Part shown: piece after piece, positions 6,004 to 6,059 of the stretch
Layout of the letters: every line of letters begins with the position of its first letter
How positions within the stretch are numbered: the first letter of the stretch is position 1
Assembly: GCA_031976175.1 (NCBI GenBank)
Contig: DALYLR010000083.1
Location: 1-6,059, forward strand
Direction of reading: 5' to 3'
From: DMER01 sp003451645
Lineage (GTDB): Bacteria > Pseudomonadota > Alphaproteobacteria > Micropepsales > Micropepsaceae
DNA length: 6,059 nucleotides
The notes under the pieces: generated by a model
Seen by the model: the letters and a program-made list of their open reading frames with translations, nothing else
Told to the model about the DNA's origin: nothing
Databases searched by the model: none
Translations under genes and position numbers: made by a program

Positions 6004-6059
6004 TGCATCGCGCGGTCAGTTGGACTCAAAGCACTCAACTGACCGCGATAACGTTGCAC
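6003..6059. repeat. Large palindromic element after terC, at the window edge
   Basis: CGCGGTCAGTTG (6011-6022) is perfectly complementary to CAACTGACCGCG (6036-6047) around a 13-base loop. An outer pair GTGCA (6003-6007) / TGCAC (6055-6059) extends the symmetry across unpaired internal bases. The inner arms alternatively extend as ATCGCG/CGCGAT if a two-base CG bulge is allowed. It begins at the last base of the terC stop codon. The 12-bp GC-rich stem could act as a transcription stop, but the following bases (ATAACGTTGCAC) contain no T-tract. The size, near-symmetric outer ends and intergenic location also fit a dispersed palindromic repeat of the kind common in alphaproteobacterial genomes. 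The window ends here, so its right limit is unknown. Confidence 0.7.

Noticed and set aside
1..6059. CRISPR arrays, insertion sequences, transposase genes or attachment-site duplications
   Set aside because: No spaced direct repeats, transposase motifs or duplicated tRNA 3' end were seen in the window.

Overview
The window looks like a chromosomal segment of an alphaproteobacterium. The evidence is the high G+C coding sequence, the glmU-glmS gene pair, the alphaproteobacterial character of the ABC-F tail, GlmU and GlmS proteins, and the CCA-encoding tRNA gene. The exact genus cannot be read from the sequence. Nearly all of it is housekeeping sequence. The only clearly accessory item is a HicA/HicB toxin-antitoxin pair.

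Layout, left to right. Positions 2-187 (+) are the last 61 codons of an ABC-F ATPase gene that begins outside the window. A 154-bp AT-richer gap with several TGTG/CACA half-sites follows. Next come hicA (342-539, +, TTG start) and hicB (539-931, +), which overlap by one base. Four bases later the 3' end of glmS is met head-on (936-2759, -). glmS lies 4 bp downstream of glmU (2764-4146, -), so the two form an operon. A 142-bp divergent intergenic region holds a candidate glmU promoter and a perfect 10-bp inverted repeat. gph (4289-4966, +) follows and runs convergently into a tRNA-Val(CAC) gene (4976-5050, -). The tRNA has a recognisable promoter at about 5071-5100. A TerC-family membrane protein gene (5167-6003, +) is divergent from the tRNA, with a small hairpin in its leader. 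The window ends in a strong palindrome (6003-6059).

How the genes relate. GlmS makes glucosamine-6-phosphate from fructose-6-phosphate and glutamine. After GlmM (not in this window) converts that to glucosamine-1-phosphate, GlmU acetylates and uridylylates it to UDP-GlcNAc, the precursor of peptidoglycan and lipopolysaccharide. Gph clears 2-phosphoglycolate and has its own divergent transcription. HicA is an RNA-targeting toxin and HicB its antitoxin and probable autorepressor; the pair looks like an insertion beside the conserved glmUS operon. TerC proteins are linked to metal ion (Mn) export.

I found no convincing undescribed system. The observations most worth a second look are the palindrome at the right edge, the inverted repeat between glmU and gph, and the very tight tail-to-tail packing of hicAB with glmS.
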